Both the position numbers and the translations under genes were made by a program. Below are positions 46,721 through 54,665 of a stretch of 64,000 bases of DNA, in pieces. Numbering within the stretch: the first letter of the stretch is position 1; each line of letters opens with the position of its first letter. The stretch lies in contig NZ_BLWC01000001.1 of NCBI RefSeq assembly GCF_013167895.1, forward strand, positions 3,472,001 through 3,536,000. Reading direction: 5' to 3'. The notes below the pieces were generated by a model, which ran no database searches, was not told where the DNA came from, and worked only from the letters and a program-made list of their open reading frames with translations. This DNA is from Streptomyces fulvorobeus. GTDB lineage: Bacteria; Actinomycetota; Actinomycetes; Streptomycetales; Streptomycetaceae.

Positions 46721-47002
46721 TCAGGGCAGCGGCACGAGCCGCACCACGGTCACGGTGAGGACCGAGCCGGAGACGTAGTAGAGGACGATGGCACCGAGGA
46801 CCGTCGCCTCCCGGCGGTCACGCTCGTCCTTGACGGCGCACGAACCGTGCCCGTACGGATCACGGCCCAGCGTGCGCGCCATCTCGTCGCGGAACGGATC
46901 GCCGTCCCGCATCTTGGCGAGGGTGTCGTCCGCCGGCGGCGCGTACGAGATACGGAACGCGACGTCGGCCGGCCGGGCGCGCTCCCTGCGGTGGCGGCTC
47001 AA
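46721..47002 (-). CDS. RelE-like putative toxin
   Basis: 93 aa read from TTG 47002, whose codon overlaps the partner's stop (TTGA). It contains VAFRISYAPPADDTLAKMRD, ARTLGRDPYGHGSCAVKDER and DRREATVLGAIVLYYVSGSV then LTVTVVRLVPLP. The DPYGHGS then RREAT then YYVS pattern is one I recall in small Streptomyces proteins always encoded after a DUF6247-type partner, and it fits a RelE/ParE-like beta fold. Toxicity is an inference. G+C and codon use resemble the host. Confidence 0.6.
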   Translation of the reverse strand: MSRHRRERARPADVAFRISYAPPADDTLAKMRDGDPFRDEMARTLGRDPYGHGSCAVKDERDRREATVLGAIVLYYVSGSVLTVTVVRLVPLP

Positions 47003-47247
47003 GAGATCTGCCGCCTCTCGGCCTCGTCCTGCGCCAGCCGGACCAGGATGCCCTCGGCCTCCGGATCGGGTACGGCCTCCAGCATCCAGTGCCGCATGAC
47101 CGCGTGGATCTCGTCCACTCCCGCCTCGTTGATCGCACGGTCGAACTCCGTGCGCCGGTCCTCGGGCAGGGCGGTGCGGATCGCCGGGATGCTGTTGGGC
47201 ACGTCGACCTCGGTGCCACCGACGAAGGTCTTGAGAGGCTCGCCCAT
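46999..47247 (-). CDS. putative antitoxin (DUF6247-like)
   Basis: 82 aa from ATG 47247 with GGGAG upstream: MGEPLKTFVGGTEVDVPNSI, IPAIRTALPEDRRTEFDRAI, a helix through VMRHWMLEAVPDPEAEGILV, ending ERRQIS. The IRxALP-E-RxEFDxA and W-x-A-x-PDPE motifs match the DUF6247 group as I remember it. It lies upstream of and overlaps the putative toxin, the classical antitoxin-first order. Confidence 0.6.
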   Translation of the reverse strand: MGEPLKTFVGGTEVDVPNSIPAIRTALPEDRRTEFDRAINEAGVDEIHAVMRHWMLEAVPDPEAEGILVRLAQDEAERRQIS

Positions 47248-47687
47248 GATCGTTCTCCCGATCTCCTTGCTCTTCACGCCCGTTCGCATGCGCCGACGGG
47301 TGTGTCAGGGACGGTGCACGATGGGCACGATCATAGGTCGCGGCCCGCTCGGTGAGCACACGGCGGTACGAGAGGGGCGCGCGGAACCCCGCCCCAAGGA
47401 CGGCAAGCTCCGGGGCGTGCCGCTGTTGACCAAGCGGTTCATCTTCACGGGCCCGCGCGGTGGAGACGTCTGCTGAACCTCGCGCAACGAGAAATGTCGA
47501 GACGGCTCTTCCCAAGCTGGAACAACGAGATCGGCAGACGTCACGAAGTCGGTGAAGTTCATCCCGTGCCAGAGTTCGCCGATAGGTCTCGGCGCCGACG
47601 GCAGCGAAGAAGCGACGGAAGAAGATGAGCTACAAGCTCACGCACAAGTTCACGATGTTGATAGAGCCGCATCTCCGTGAGAGATTG

Positions 47688-47757
47688 GCTTCCAGAATCT
47701 TGTACGAGCATCTAGAAGATTCTGCGAGGACGTAGAAGGTTCTGGAAGCGTCCAGAA
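47688..47757. repeat. cluster of TTCYRGAA-type inverted repeats
   Basis: GCTTCCAGAA (47688-47697) pairs perfectly with TTCTGGAAGC (47740-47749). Inside, CAGAATCTT (47693-47701) pairs with AAGATTCTG (47716-47724). TCTAGAAG (47711-47718) and GTCCAGAAC (near 47750) are further related sites. They could be nested hairpins or several operators for one protein. Confidence 0.55.
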
Positions 47758-47764
47758 CGTGTGA

Positions 47765-47842
47765 GGGCCTGGATTCGGGGCCAACCGGATCCAGGCCCAA
47801 CAGCAGTCAACGAGCCCGGTCGCCTAGCAGCAGACCGGGCTC
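47765..47842. terminator. two tandem hairpins
   Basis: Stem 1: GGGCCTGGAT (47765-47774) / ATCCAGGCCC (47789-47798). Stem 2: GAGCCCGGTC (47812-47821) / GACCGGGCTC (47833-47842). Both have perfect 10-bp arms. They follow the stop of the minus-strand 39-aa gene and could terminate it. Confidence 0.6.
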
Positions 47843-47889
47843 GCTGCATGTGCAGTTCCCGGTCCCGACCGTCCTCGCGCGTGACTCGC

Positions 47890-48009
47890 TCATCGAGCGA
47901 ACTGCATCACGCTGGTGGCGACGACTACGAGCAGACCGCCGCCCGCCAGCCAGACCTGCCACTTCTCGGCACCGGTCCACCTGCGGGGCCTGTCCTTCTC
48001 GGAGCTCAC
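47890..48009 (-). CDS. 39-aa single-helix membrane protein
   Basis: GTG 48009 (or GTG 48018) with AGGAGAGGGGAG upstream. It encodes MSSEKDRPRRWTGAEKWQVW then LAGGGLLVVVATSVMQFAR: a basic cytoplasmic N-terminus and one transmembrane helix from about residue 18. The strong ribosome site and sensible topology support a real gene. Not recognised; it could be a regulator of membrane proteins or a remnant of an integrated element. Confidence 0.55.
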   Translation of the reverse strand: MSSEKDRPRRWTGAEKWQVWLAGGGLLVVVATSVMQFAR

Positions 48010-48209
48010 CCCCACCACCTCCCCTCTCCTCCATCCGGCCCGCTTGTCGAGCCGGAGCCTTCGAACTCACGCTCTCGCAAGCGGAGTTCAGGGGAGGATC
48101 AGGTGAAGCGCGCTAAGCATACCTGTCACCCCGACAGACACAGGGGTGCGCACCACAACACTGGCCGGCCCGAGATCAGCCTCACGGCCCACAGTGGCCC
48201 AGCACACCA

Positions 48210-48249
48210 AGAAGCCCCCAGCCCACGAGAATCAGCAGGTGGGGGGCTT
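48210..48249 (-). terminator. terminator after gpmA
   Basis: AAGCCCCC (48210-48217) and GGGGGCTT (48242-48249), 13 bp past the gpmA stop on the minus strand. Confidence 0.6.
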
Positions 48250-48261
48250 ACAGCTGGTGGG

Positions 48262-49023
48262 TTACTTCTTCTTGCCCTGGTTCTTCACTGCCTCGATCGC
48301 CGCCTGCGCCGCGTCCGGGTCCAGGTACGTGCCGCCCGGCTTCAGCGGGTGGAAGTCGGCGTCCAGTTCGTAGGCGAGCGGAATGCCGGTCGGGATGTTG
48401 AGGCCCGTGATGTCCTCGTCGGAGATGCCGTCCAGGTGCTTGACCAGGCCGCGCAGGCTGTTGCCGTGCGCCGCGACCAGGACGGTCCTGCCGTTGAGGA
48501 GGTCGGGGACGATGCCGTCGTACCAGTACGGCAGCATGCGCTCGACGACGTCCTTGAGGCACTCCGTGCGCGGGCGCAGCTCGCTCGGGATCGTCGCGTA
48601 GCGCGGGTCGTCGGACTGCGAGAAGTCGGCGCCGTCCTTCAGTACGGGCGGCGGGGTGTCGTACGAGCGGCGCCAGAGCATGAACTGCTCCTCGCCGAAC
48701 TCGGCGAGCGTCTGCGCCTTGTCCTTGCCCTGGAGGGCGCCGTAGTGGCGTTCGTTCAGGCGCCAGGAGCGGTGGACCGGGATCCAGTGGCGGTCCGCGG
48801 CTTCCAGTCCGAGCTGGGCGGTGCGGATCGCGCGCTTCTGGAGGGAGGTGTGTACGACGTCGGGAAGCAGGCCGGCGTCCTTGAGCAGCTCACCGCCGCG
48901 GACCGCCTCCTTCTCGCCCTTGTCGGTGAGGTCTACGTCCACCCAGCCGGTGAACAGGTTCTTCGCGTTCCATTCGCTCTCGCCGTGGCGGAGGAGGATC
49001 AGCTTGTACGGTGCGTCGGCCAT
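48262..49023 (-). CDS. gpmA: 2,3-bisphosphoglycerate-dependent phosphoglycerate mutase
   Basis: Glycolysis: interconverts 3- and 2-phosphoglycerate. 253 aa, the same length as the crystallised S. coelicolor enzyme. Catalytic His lies in [20 protein letters not shown], with the second active-site region [18 protein letters not shown] and the second His in [17 protein letters not shown]. The Lys-rich end NQGKKK is typical. It is divergent from the MFS gene, with an 8-bp-arm inverted repeat between them. Confidence 0.95.
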   Translation of the reverse strand: MADAPYKLILLRHGESEWNAKNLFTGWVDVDLTDKGEKEAVRGGELLKDAGLLPDVVHTSLQKRAIRTAQLGLEAADRHWIPVHRSWRLNERHYGALQGKDKAQTLAEFGEEQFMLWRRSYDTPPPVLKDGADFSQSDDPRYATIPSELRPRTECLKDVVERMLPYWYDGIVPDLLNGRTVLVAAHGNSLRGLVKHLDGISDEDITGLNIPTGIPLAYELDADFHPLKPGGTYLDPDAAQAAIEAVKNQGKKK

Positions 49024-49171
49024 GAGTCCGAGCGTAATCGAACCCGTGCGGCCCGCGCGCGCCCGGCCACAGGACGGACAGCGGCCGGATGAGGGGGGCG
49101 GGGCAGGGGGAGCAACGAGGGCGCGGCGGAGGGCGGGGGAGGAGCCGGAGTCGGGGGTGGCGGAGGGCTCC

Positions 49172-49192
49172 GATTGACGGGGGGCGTCAATC
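49172..49192. promoter_or_regulatory. inverted repeat in the gpmA / MFS divergent region
   Basis: GATTGACG (49172-49179) GGGGG CGTCAATC (49185-49192): perfect 8-bp arms about 100 bp before the MFS start and 150 bp before gpmA; a possible operator. No PHO box was seen here. Confidence 0.45.
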
Positions 49193-49289
49193 CACTGGCG
49201 GACGGCAAAGCCGGCTTCGTAACATGCGGAGCGCTGTCGGGCCACTTACGGCCCGAGCCGGTTCCGTACGTCCCCGGGGGGAAATCCGC

Positions 49290-50684
49290 ATGTCTGTCGA
49301 CGGTCTCAGAAGGGCAGCACGCGAGACGGTCGCCGGTCTCCCCAGGGAGTTCTGGTGGTTGTGGACGAGCACCCTCATCAACCGCCTCGGGGCGTTCGTC
49401 GCCACCTTCATGACGCTCTATCTGACCCTGGAGGGCGGATACTCCGCCTCGTACGTCGGTCTCGTCGTGGCCCTCCACGGGCTGGGCGGTGTCGTCTCCT
49501 CGCTCGGCGCCGGGGTGATGACGGACCGGCTGGGACGCCGGCCCACCATGCTGATCGCCCAGGTGTCCACCGCCCTGTCCGTGGCGGTGCTCGGCTTCAT
49601 GGTCAACCCGGTGGCCATCGCCGTCGTCGCGTTCCTCGTCGGTATGGCGAGCAACGCCTCCCGGCCCGCCGTGCAGGCGATGATGGCCGACATCGTCCCG
49701 GCGAAGGACCGCGTGCGGGCGTTCTCCCTGAACTACTGGGCCATCAACCTCGGCTTCGCGGTCTCGTCGATCGCCGCCGGGTTCATCGCCGAGTACAGCT
49801 ACCTCGCCGGGTTCATCGGTGAGGCACTGATGACGCTGGCCTGCGCCGTACTCGTCTTCGTCAAGGTCCCGGAGTCCCGTCCGGAGAGGGCACCCGTCGC
49901 ACCTGGCGAGAAGGCCGCCGCCCAGGACGGTGTCCGGCTGTCCACCGTGCTGCGCGACGGCCGCTTCATGAGCGTCGTCGGGCTGTCGTTCGTGCTCGCG
50001 CTCGTCTTCCAGCAGGGGTCGGTCGGGCTGCCCCTCGCCATGGGCGCGCAGGGATTCTCCCCCTCGGACTTCGGAACCGTGATCTTCGTGAACGGTCTGC
50101 TGATCGTGGCGCTCCAGATCCCGGTCACGCGCTTCATCCAGCACCGCGACCCGCGCAAGCTGCTCGTCGTCTCGGCACTGCTCGCGGGGTACGGATTCGG
50201 GCTGACCGCGTTCGCGGGATCGATCGCCCTGTACGCGCTGACGGTCTGCGTCTGGACCCTCGCCGAGATCGTCAACGCGCCGACCCAGACCGGCCTGGTG
50301 GTCCAGCTGTCACCGGCCCAGGGGCGTGGGCGCTACCAGGGCATGTACACGATGTCCTGGTCGGCGGCGGCCCTGGTCGCCCCGCTGATGTCCGGTTTCG
50401 TGATCGACCGGTACGGCGCCGGGTGGCTCTGGGGAATCTGCGCCGCACTGGGCACGGTCGCGGCGGCGGGTTACTGGCTGCTGACGCGGAACCTGCCGCA
50501 GGACCAGAACGAGAAGCAGGACCAGAACCAGGACAAGATCAAGGTCCAGGCGCAGGAGAACGAGCAGGCGCAGGAGTACGGGGTGGGCGAGGTGGCGGTC
50601 GTGGAGAGCGGGGTCCTCACGCCGGTCGCCGCCGTGGTGCGGACCGATGGCGCGGGCACGGAGGCCGGGCGGGCCGCCGGCTGA
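49290..50684 (+). CDS. MFS drug-efflux-type transporter
   Basis: 464 aa, twelve predicted membrane helices. The family loop GVMTDRLGRRPTMLIAQVS (motif A, between helices 2 and 3) and its partner NAPTQTGLVVQLSPAQGRGR in the second half are clear. The start is ATG 49290. The C-terminal cytoplasmic tail of about 60 aa is unusual: a Gln/Asn/Lys/Glu-rich run (QDQNEKQDQNQDKIKVQAQE) that looks like a low-complexity expansion. The substrate is unknown. A 16-bp-arm hairpin follows the stop. Confidence 0.9.
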   Translation: MSVDGLRRAARETVAGLPREFWWLWTSTLINRLGAFVATFMTLYLTLEGGYSASYVGLVVALHGLGGVVSSLGAGVMTDRLGRRPTMLIAQVSTALSVAVLGFMVNPVAIAVVAFLVGMASNASRPAVQAMMADIVPAKDRVRAFSLNYWAINLGFAVSSIAAGFIAEYSYLAGFIGEALMTLACAVLVFVKVPESRPERAPVAPGEKAAAQDGVRLSTVLRDGRFMSVVGLSFVLALVFQQGSVGLPLAMGAQGFSPSDFGTVIFVNGLLIVALQIPVTRFIQHRDPRKLLVVSALLAGYGFGLTAFAGSIALYALTVCVWTLAEIVNAPTQTGLVVQLSPAQGRGRYQGMYTMSWSAAALVAPLMSGFVIDRYGAGWLWGICAALGTVAAAGYWLLTRNLPQDQNEKQDQNQDKIKVQAQENEQAQEYGVGEVAVVESGVLTPVAAVVRTDGAGTEAGRAAG

Positions 50685-50700
50685 CGCCGGGAACGCCGAC

Positions 50701-50736
50701 GGCGCCCCGCGACGGAGACGTCCGTCGCGGGGCGCC
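50701..50736. terminator. strong hairpin between MFS and the Cys-rich gene
   Basis: Perfect 16-bp arms (GGCGCCCCGCGACGGA / its complement) around GACG, between convergent genes. Confidence 0.85.
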
Positions 50737-50750
50737 ACCGTGCACGCAGC

Positions 50751-50900
50751 TCAGCCGGAGCAGCCACCGCACTGACACGGGGCGCCCGACTGGCAGCCGC
50801 ACCCACAGCCCGACCCGCAACCGCACGCGGCGAGCACGGCAAGGTGCACCACTTCGGTCGGTGCCTCCGGCTGGGGTTCGTTGACGGGGGAATCGGCCAT
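50751..50900 (-). CDS. 49-aa cysteine-rich mini-protein
   Basis: ATG 50898-50900 with AGGAGGAAGC directly upstream. The product is MADSPVNEPQPEAPTEVVHL then AVLAACGCGSGCGCGCQSGA then PCQCGGCSG: eight Cys in the last 24 residues spaced CxC, CxCxC, CxC. The spacing suggests metal binding (metallothionein-like) or extensive disulfides. It lies downstream of phoU on the same strand. There is no known family I can name; homologues seem likely in streptomycetes but I cannot check. Confidence 0.7.
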   Translation of the reverse strand: MADSPVNEPQPEAPTEVVHLAVLAACGCGSGCGCGCQSGAPCQCGGCSG

Positions 50901-51106
50901 GCTTCCTCCTCAGGGCGGACGCGCTCACGAGGGCGTACGGACATGGTCTGCCGCGCCCATCCCATTGGATGCCCACGCCTGCGGGCGCATCAACGGCGCA
51001 CACACGCAGAACACGTGTACGACCGCGCCTCGCCCTGAGTGCACCGGCCCCGGCGCGCGGGGAGCGCAGGCGGCGCGTTCACGGTGTGCGCGCCGGCGCG
51101 GGAGCC

Positions 51107-51790
51107 CTACGCGCTCTCCACCGGACCCGGGGCCGCGGCCTGGAGGTCGTCGGCGTGCTCGCCGGTGACGAGGTAGACGACCCGCTTGGCCACCGACACC
51201 GCGTGGTCGGCGAAACGCTCGTAGTAGCGGCCGAGCAGCGTCACGTCGACGGCGGTCTCGATGCCGTGCTTCCAGCGGTCGTCCATCAGGTGCTGGAACA
51301 GCGTGCGGTGCAGCAGGTCCATCTCGTCGTCGTCCTGCTCCAGCTGGAGCGCCAGGTCGACGTCCTTCGTGATGATGACCTCGGCGGCCTTCGCCATCAG
51401 GCGCTGGGCCAGCTGGCCCATCTCCAGGATCGTCGCGTGCAGGTCGTGCGGCACCACGGACTGCGGGAAACGCAGCCGGGCGAGCTTGGCGACATGCTGT
51501 GCGAGGTCGCCCGAGCGCTCCAGATCGGCGCTCATCCGCAGCGAGGTCACGACGATCCGCAGATCGGTCGCCACGGGCTGCTGCCGGGCGAGGAGCGCGA
51601 TGGCGCGTGCCTCCAGCTCGTGCTGGAGGTCGTCGACCCTCTGGTCCGCGGCGATGACGCTCTCCGCGAGCTTGAGGTCGGCGTCGAGCATGGAGGCAGT
51701 CGCCCGCCCGATCGCGGAGCCGACGAGCCGGGCCATCTCGACCAGGCCCTCGCCGATCGAATCGAGTTCCTCGTGGTAAGCGTCGCGCAT
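51107..51790 (-). CDS. phoU: PhoU, phosphate-signalling regulator
   Basis: 227 aa, two PhoU helical-bundle repeats. Opening MRDAYHEELDSIGEGLVEMA; first metal cluster region ELEARAIALLARQQPVATDL and RIVVTSLRMSADLERSGDLA (E/D-x3-D motif); second repeat VTLLGRYYERFADHAVSVAK. It links Pst transport to the PhoR sensor in most bacteria; in Streptomyces phoU is activated by PhoP. It is divergent from phoRP with a PHO box between. Confidence 0.95.
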   Translation of the reverse strand: MRDAYHEELDSIGEGLVEMARLVGSAIGRATASMLDADLKLAESVIAADQRVDDLQHELEARAIALLARQQPVATDLRIVVTSLRMSADLERSGDLAQHVAKLARLRFPQSVVPHDLHATILEMGQLAQRLMAKAAEVIITKDVDLALQLEQDDDEMDLLHRTLFQHLMDDRWKHGIETAVDVTLLGRYYERFADHAVSVAKRVVYLVTGEHADDLQAAAPGPVESA

Positions 51791-51886
51791 GGAAAGTCCC
51801 TCTCCGGTTTCCTAACTGAGGCCGGGGTCTTTCGGGCCGACCCCCACGCTCCCACGGTGCGGGTGGAACGCGTCGGGTTGCGACCG

Positions 51887-51919
51887 CAGAAGTGAACCAG
51901 CACTTGCCCCTCGGTGAAC
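51887..51919 (-). promoter_or_regulatory. PHO box (three contiguous 11-nt units)
   Basis: Read on the minus strand, toward phoU: GTTCACCGAGG, GGCAAGTGCTG, GTTCACTTCTG, three abutting 11-nt direct repeats at 51909-51919, 51898-51908 and 51887-51897. Outer units match the PhoP consensus GTTCACC-like core; the middle is degenerate. It is placed to activate phoU and possibly phoRP, whose start is 73 bp away on the other side. Confidence 0.85.
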
Positions 51920-51992
51920 TCTGGGCGACGAGTGTTCGAGATGGCACTCGGATGGCTGGGAGAGAGTCGCCGACCCCGCATAACCTTGAAGC

Positions 51993-53255
51993 ATGGACGT
52001 GAACGCGGCGGTCGCCGCAGCTGCCGCGATCGCCGGGTTGTTGACCGGTGTGATCGCCATGCTGGCGTTCCGCTGGAGCGAGCGCGAACAGAGCAGGCCC
52101 ACGCGTACGTCCCTGCGGCCCGACAGCAACGCGGCACTGCCCCCCGGAGTGGACACCGTCCTCTCCGTACTCAGCTCGTCCGCCGTCGTGCTCGACGAGA
52201 GCGACAGCGTCGTCAAGGCCAGCTCCGCCGCGTACGCGCTGGGCCTGGTGCGCGGCGGCCGGCTCTCCGTCGACGCCATGCTCCACATGGCCAGGGACAC
52301 CCGCAGGGACGGCGAGATACGCCAGGTGGAACTGGACCTCCCACGGCGCGGTACGGGCCGTGGCGAGGCGCTCGCCGTCTCCGCCCGGGTCGCTCCGCTG
52401 GGCTCCCGGCTGGTGCTCCTGCTGGTCGAGGACCTCACCGAGGCCCGCCGCATCGAGGCGGTACGACGCGACTTCGTCGCCAACGTCAGCCATGAGCTCA
52501 AGACCCCGACCGGCGCGCTCTCCCTGCTCTCCGAGGCGGTCATGGACGCCTCGGACGATCCTGAGGCGGTGGAGCGGTTCGCCGGGCGCATGCAGATCGA
52601 GGCGACCCGCCTCACCAACCTCGTACAGGAGCTGATCGACCTCTCCCGGGTGCAGAACGACGACCCGCTGGAGGACGCCGAACCCGTCCGGGTGGAGGAA
52701 CTGGTCGCCGAGGCCATCGACCGCTGCCGGCAGCAGGCCGGCTCCAAGCAGATCACCATGGCCTCCGGCGGCACCGCGGAGCTCTTCATATGGGGGAACC
52801 GCGGTCAGCTCGCCGCCGCTCTCGGCAATCTCGTCGAGAACGCCGTCAACTACAGTCCCGCCCGCACGCGCGTCGGGATCGCCGCCCGCCGCATCGTGGC
52901 ACCCGGCGGGGATCTGATCGAGATAGCCGTGACCGACCAGGGCATCGGCATCTCCGAGAAGGACCGCGAACGGGTCTTCGAGCGGTTCTACCGCGTCGAT
53001 CCGGCCCGGTCGCGGGCCACCGGTGGCACCGGTCTCGGCCTCGCCATCGTCAAGCACGTGGCCGCCTCGCACGGCGGGGAGGTCACGGTATGGAGCTCCG
53101 AGGGCCAGGGCTCCACCTTCACTCTGCGGCTGCCCGAATCGGGTGTCGTACGGGAACACACCACCGGCCGGCCGCTTATCGTCAACGGCGACGACGAGGC
53201 ACCGTTCGAGACCGCATCCTTTGAACCATTCCCTGCCCCGGAGGCTCTTCCGTGA
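51993..53255 (+). CDS. phoR: PhoR, phosphate sensor histidine kinase
   Basis: 420 aa. One N-terminal helix (VAAAAAIAGLLTGVIAMLAF) and a PAS-like domain are followed by the kinase core: H-box FVANVSHELKTPTGALSLLS, N-box LGNLVENAVNYSPARTR, G1 VTDQGIGISEKD, G2 TGGTGLGLAIVKHVAASHGG. It senses phosphate limitation with PhoP. It overlaps phoP by 4 nt. Confidence 0.95.
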   Translation: MDVNAAVAAAAAIAGLLTGVIAMLAFRWSEREQSRPTRTSLRPDSNAALPPGVDTVLSVLSSSAVVLDESDSVVKASSAAYALGLVRGGRLSVDAMLHMARDTRRDGEIRQVELDLPRRGTGRGEALAVSARVAPLGSRLVLLLVEDLTEARRIEAVRRDFVANVSHELKTPTGALSLLSEAVMDASDDPEAVERFAGRMQIEATRLTNLVQELIDLSRVQNDDPLEDAEPVRVEELVAEAIDRCRQQAGSKQITMASGGTAELFIWGNRGQLAAALGNLVENAVNYSPARTRVGIAARRIVAPGGDLIEIAVTDQGIGISEKDRERVFERFYRVDPARSRATGGTGLGLAIVKHVAASHGGEVTVWSSEGQGSTFTLRLPESGVVREHTTGRPLIVNGDDEAPFETASFEPFPAPEALP

Positions 53256-53932
53256 CCCGAGTGCTTGTCGTCGAGGATGAGGAATCCTTCAGCGACGCCC
53301 TGTCCTACATGCTTCGCAAGGAAGGCTTCGAGGTCGCCATCGCGGCGACCGGCCCCGACGGACTCGACGAGTTCGAGCGCAACGGCGCCGACCTCGTGCT
53401 GCTGGACCTGATGCTGCCGGGACTGCCCGGCACCGAGGTCTGCCGCCAGCTCCGCGTCCGGTCCAACGTCCCGGTGATCATGGTCACCGCCAAGGACAGC
53501 GAGATCGACAAGGTCGTCGGGCTGGAGATAGGAGCCGACGACTACGTGACCAAGCCCTTCTCCTCGCGGGAGCTGGTCGCCCGCATCCGCGCGGTCCTGC
53601 GCCGCCGCGGTGAGCCGGAGGAGGTCGCCCCGGCCGCCCTTGAGGCGGGTCCGGTGCGGATGGACGTGGACCGCCACGTGGTCACCGTCTCGGGCGGCAA
53701 GGTCGACCTGCCGCTGAAGGAGTTCGACCTGCTGGAGATGCTGTTGCGCAACGCGGGCCGCGTGCTGACCCGCATGCAGCTGATCGACCGGGTGTGGGGC
53801 GCGGACTACGTCGGCGACACCAAGACCCTGGACGTCCACGTCAAGCGGCTCCGCGCCAAGATCGAGCCGGACCCGGGGGCGCCGCGCTACCTGGTGACGG
53901 TGCGCGGCCTGGGCTACAAGTTCGAGCCGTAA
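53252..53932 (+). CDS. phoP: PhoP, phosphate response regulator
   Basis: 226-aa OmpR-type regulator from GTG 53252: MTRVLVVEDEESFSDALSYM, phosphoacceptor Asp in LVLLDLMLPGLPGTEV, VTKPFSSREL, and winged helix VDLPLKEFDLLEMLLRNAGR, RVLTRMQLIDRVWG, ending VRGLGYKFEP. It binds PHO boxes such as that before phoU and competes with GlnR in nitrogen gene control in S. coelicolor. Confidence 0.95.
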   Translation: MTRVLVVEDEESFSDALSYMLRKEGFEVAIAATGPDGLDEFERNGADLVLLDLMLPGLPGTEVCRQLRVRSNVPVIMVTAKDSEIDKVVGLEIGADDYVTKPFSSRELVARIRAVLRRRGEPEEVAPAALEAGPVRMDVDRHVVTVSGGKVDLPLKEFDLLEMLLRNAGRVLTRMQLIDRVWGADYVGDTKTLDVHVKRLRAKIEPDPGAPRYLVTVRGLGYKFEP

Positions 53933-53950
53933 ACCGGCAGCTGACGAGTC

Positions 53951-54001
53951 GGATACGCGGAAGGGGCGCCTCCCGGCTGGAGGCGCCCCTTCCGCGTATC
54001 C
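53951..54001. terminator. very long hairpin after phoP
   Basis: Perfect 23-bp arms (53951-53973 and 53979-54001; begins GGATACGCGGAAGGGGCG) with loop CGGCT. It sits between convergent phoP and the lipoprotein gene and can stop both. Confidence 0.9.
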
Positions 54002-54011
54002 GTACGCGGGT

Positions 54012-54665
54012 TCAGTGCCCCGACGCCCCGGAGCTCTCCCCGGCGTGCGACCCGGCCTCCGGGCTCGCCGAACCGGTCGCGGTCCCCGTCGGCGTACCGG
54101 AGGGGGACCCCGAGGACGACCGGGCGGGCGAGGGCTTCGCCTGCCCGGGCAGCGAGCCGGGGCCGAAGCCCTCGAAGAAGCTCGTCGCCGGGACGACGGT
54201 GGCGCCGAGCTCGACGTCACCGGTCTCGCTGAACTTGAAGACGACCGGCTGCACGTCACCGTTGCGAGCGGCCTCGTGGCCCTTCTCGATCACGGCGGCG
54301 GCGTTGCCCTTCCCGCCGAGCATGACCGAGCCGCCTGCCGGTACGACGACCGGTCCCTTGCCCTTGGCGGCGCGCAGCTTCACCGGGGTGTCGCTGCCCG
54401 GCAGCGTGACGGCCTCGAGGACCTCACGCTTGGTGCCGTTGTTGAACAGCAGGGCGGAGACGACGGCGGGACCTTCGGTGCCGTGCTCCGGCTGCGTGAT
54501 GACGTTCACGTTCTGGATCTTGATGCCGTCGACGGCAGTGGCTGCGTTGTCCGGCCTGACCTGGAGCGTCTGTGCGTCGTTGCCCGCGCTGCACGCGGAC
54601 ATCGAGGCGATCGAGAACACGATGGCAGTGGCGGCGAGGGCGCCGTGTCGAAGGCTGCGGCTCAC
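54012..54665 (-). CDS. putative lipoprotein downstream of phoRP
   Basis: 217 aa. Signal: HGALAATAIVFSIASMSACS, lipobox SMSAC. A beta-sandwich-like domain follows (ITQPEHGTEGPAVVSALLFN, VVVPAGGSVMLGGKGNAAAV, EVLEAVTLPGSDTPVKLR), reminiscent of DUF461/PCu(A)C copper chaperones, although the Met/His copper-binding motif is not clearly complete. The last 50 residues are Ser/Gly/Thr/Pro low complexity with an extra-long tail. It converges on phoP across the 23-bp-arm hairpin. Confidence 0.75.
   Translation of the reverse strand: MSRSLRHGALAATAIVFSIASMSACSAGNDAQTLQVRPDNAATAVDGIKIQNVNVITQPEHGTEGPAVVSALLFNNGTKREVLEAVTLPGSDTPVKLRAAKGKGPVVVPAGGSVMLGGKGNAAAVIEKGHEAARNGDVQPVVFKFSETGDVELGATVVPATSFFEGFGPGSLPGQAKPSPARSSSGSPSGTPTGTATGSASPEAGSHAGESSGASGH

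Larger units (their letters stand above)
47248..47889. other. 642-bp gene-poor stretch
   Basis: No convincing gene. A 36-codon plus-strand frame at 47625-47735 (MSYKLTHKFTMLIEPHLRER then LASRILYEHLEDSART) has a GGAAGAAG ribosome-like site but its end lies in the inverted repeats listed below. G+C is locally lower than in the surroundings, which suggests past foreign DNA or a regulatory region. Confidence 0.35.

Noticed and set aside
47812..47842. tRNA-like or attachment-site hairpin
   Set aside because: Only a simple stem-loop; no cloverleaf arms, no CCA end and no repeated partner elsewhere in the window.
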